Shown: one piece after another, positions 4,951 to 5,877 of the stretch
Numbering within the stretch: position 1 is the stretch's first letter
How the letters are laid out: the number at the start of each line of letters is the position of its first letter
Source of the DNA: Candidatus Limnocylindrales bacterium
GTDB lineage: Bacteria; Chloroflexota; Limnocylindria; Limnocylindrales; CSP1-4
Length of the DNA: 5,877 nt
Direction: 5' to 3'
NCBI GenBank assembly: GCA_031292335.1
Contig: JARLHH010000118.1
Span: 1-5,877 of the forward strand
Made by a program: the position numbers and the translations under genes
Notes under the pieces: generated by a model
Seen by the model: only the letters and a program-made list of their open reading frames with translations
Databases searched by the model: none
Told to the model about the DNA's origin: nothing

Positions 4951-5877
4951 ACGAGGACCGGACGCCGGCCGTCACGCCGCCGCCGCACCCCGCGGACGGC
5001 CTCGGCGACGGCGAGCTGGCTGCGATCGAGGAGGCGCTGGGCCGCACCCCGAACGGGCTCGAGCGTGCCCTGTTCCGTGTCGCATGGAGCGAGCAGCGCT
5101 CGCGCAAGAGCAGCCGGGCGCTCCTCGGGACGCTGCCGGCGGCCCGCGCTCTCGCCGGAGCACGCCACGGGAACACCGGCATGATCCCGATCGGCGACGG
5201 CTGGGCTGCCGCGCTCACGTTCGGGCCGGACACCCGCCGTCCCGCCCCGGAGCCGGGCGGCGACGTGGCGAACGGAGTCAGCGCGGTCCTGGGCGACCTG
5301 CTGGCCACGGGTGCCCGCCCGATCGCCGTTCTCGGCGGGCTCCGCCGTGCGGCGAGTCACGCTGAGGATCCGCTCGTCAGCACGCTCGTGGTCGGGTTCG
5401 TCCGCGAGGATGCGATCGTGCCGGCCGCGGCGCCGGAGCCCGGGGACCTCGTGATCCTGTGTGGCGGGAACGGCGGGACCGGCGGGAACGGTGGGAGCGG
5501 TGGGAACGGCGCGCGCGACGCGGAGCTCGTCGACGCGACGCTGGAGGTCGTCGGGTCCGGCCTCGCGGCCGGCCTGGCCGCGATCGGAGCGGGCGGCATC
5601 TTCGGCAGCGTCGCCGAGGCCTCCGGCGGCGCTGGGGCAGGGATCCGCGTCAACCTCGACGCCATCCCCGGCCGCCAGTCCGATGCTGCCGCCGAGGCGA
5701 CACTGTTCGCCGGGTCTTCGGCGCGGATGGTGCTCACCGCCCGACCCGGGCGTCTGCGCGAGATCATGACGATCTGCGCCCGGTTTGGGGTCGGGTGCGA
5801 CGTGATCGGACGCGTCACCGATGACGGCGACATCGCGGTGGTCGAGGGCGGCCTCGACGCGACGGGAGAGCGGAGCC
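4947..5877 (+). CDS. Degenerate PurL-like protein (probable non-catalytic paralogue), 3' end outside window
   Basis: The frame is open for 310 residues and runs off the window. The first 65 residues after a Pro-rich tail match the PurL linker plan (LGRTPNGLERALFRVAWSE, RKSSRALLGTLP), followed by GDGWAAALTF, a retained GDLLATGARPIA and a later GRVTDDG, so PurL homology is clear to the eye. The catalytic motifs are altered. The usual WSEHCSYKSS is WSEQRSRKSS (47-56), losing His, Cys and Tyr. ESHNHPSAVEP reads GPDTRRPAPEP (93-103). About 37-40 residues holding GNCIGVPTVGGE are missing after residue 133. The TGRDGIGGA loop is replaced by Gly-Gly-X repeats (173-188). QDLGAAGL reads AAIGAGGI (211-218). 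The usual protein makes FGAM from FGAR, ATP and ammonia; this one probably cannot. The unbroken frame and preserved codon bias argue against a dead pseudogene. It could be a structural partner of PurS or of a true PurL elsewhere. Confidence 0.8.
   Translation, partial: MNEDRTPAVTPPPHPADGLGDGELAAIEEALGRTPNGLERALFRVAWSEQRSRKSSRALLGTLPAARALAGARHGNTGMIPIGDGWAAALTFGPDTRRPAPEPGGDVANGVSAVLGDLLATGARPIAVLGGLRRAASHAEDPLVSTLVVGFVREDAIVPAAAPEPGDLVILCGGNGGTGGNGGSGGNGARDAELVDATLEVVGSGLAAGLAAIGAGGIFGSVAEASGGAGAGIRVNLDAIPGRQSDAAAEATLFAGSSARMVLTARPGRLREIMTICARFGVGCDVIGRVTDDGDIAVVEGGLDATGERS
5463..5507 (+). repeat. Five 9-bp tandem repeats encoding Gly-Gly-X
   Basis: Units GGCGGGAAC, GGCGGGACC, GGCGGGAAC, GGTGGGAGC and GGTGGGAAC follow without interruption and in frame, coding GGN GGT GGN GGS GGN. 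They occupy the place of the phosphate/substrate loop TGRDGxGGA in normal PurL. The near-identical units point to recent slippage expansion and possible length variation between strains. Confidence 0.85.

Noticed and set aside
3168..5360. Minus-strand open frame of 730 codons opposite purA-purB-purS and the purL-like gene
   Set aside because: It spans four genes, has an Arg/Pro/His/Asp-rich composition with no motif, and is the expected antisense shadow of genes with G/C third positions.
4947..5877. Reading the PurL-like gene as a sequencing-error or frameshifted copy of normal purL
   Set aside because: There is no stop or frame change over 310 codons. Motif changes are substitutions in ungapped alignment with conserved flanks, plus one clean in-frame deletion, which error would not produce.

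Overview
The window is very GC-rich bacterial DNA, with dense coding, strongly G/C-biased third positions and long spurious antisense ORFs. The gene content (a membrane-bound GGDEF/HD-GYP protein, then tightly coupled purA-purB-purS) and base composition fit a high-GC lineage such as Chloroflexota (Limnocylindria/Ellin6529-like) or a related Terrabacteria group. That placement is a lean from composition and layout, not a demonstrated assignment. There is no sign of a mobile element, tRNA, rRNA or CRISPR.

Layout. Positions 20-1573, minus strand: a two-TM, HAMP-like, GGDEF + HD-GYP protein with both catalytic centres intact (cyclic-di-GMP synthesis and breakdown). Positions 1574-1980: a divergent intergenic region of about 400 bp. 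It holds an extended -10 promoter element facing the purine genes and a possible 62-codon leader ORF with a good Shine-Dalgarno that runs into the start of purA. Positions 1981-4894, plus strand: purA, purB and purS, joined by ATGA/GTGA stop-start overlaps, so almost certainly one translationally coupled operon. Positions 4895-4946: a 52-nt gap where purQ would commonly sit. It holds only a 19-codon mini-ORF and a ribosome binding site inside a small hairpin. Positions 4947 to the window end: a purL-like gene that continues past the window.

The standout is this last gene. Its frame is open for 310 codons and follows the PurL plan (linker region, first AIRS-like half), but every active-site motif I can align by eye is altered: WSEHC, ESHNHPS, the GNCIGVPTVGGE segment, the TGRDGxGGA loop and QDLGAAGL. 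The TGRDG loop is replaced by five 9-bp repeats coding Gly-Gly-X. It looks like a maintained, non-catalytic PurL paralogue placed directly after PurS, a known PurL partner.

Together the genes serve AMP synthesis from IMP (PurA, PurB), the SAICAR step of IMP synthesis (PurB) and FGAM synthetase assembly (PurS and perhaps the PurL-like protein). The divergent c-di-GMP enzyme consumes GTP, the nucleotide PurA also uses, but any functional link is speculation.
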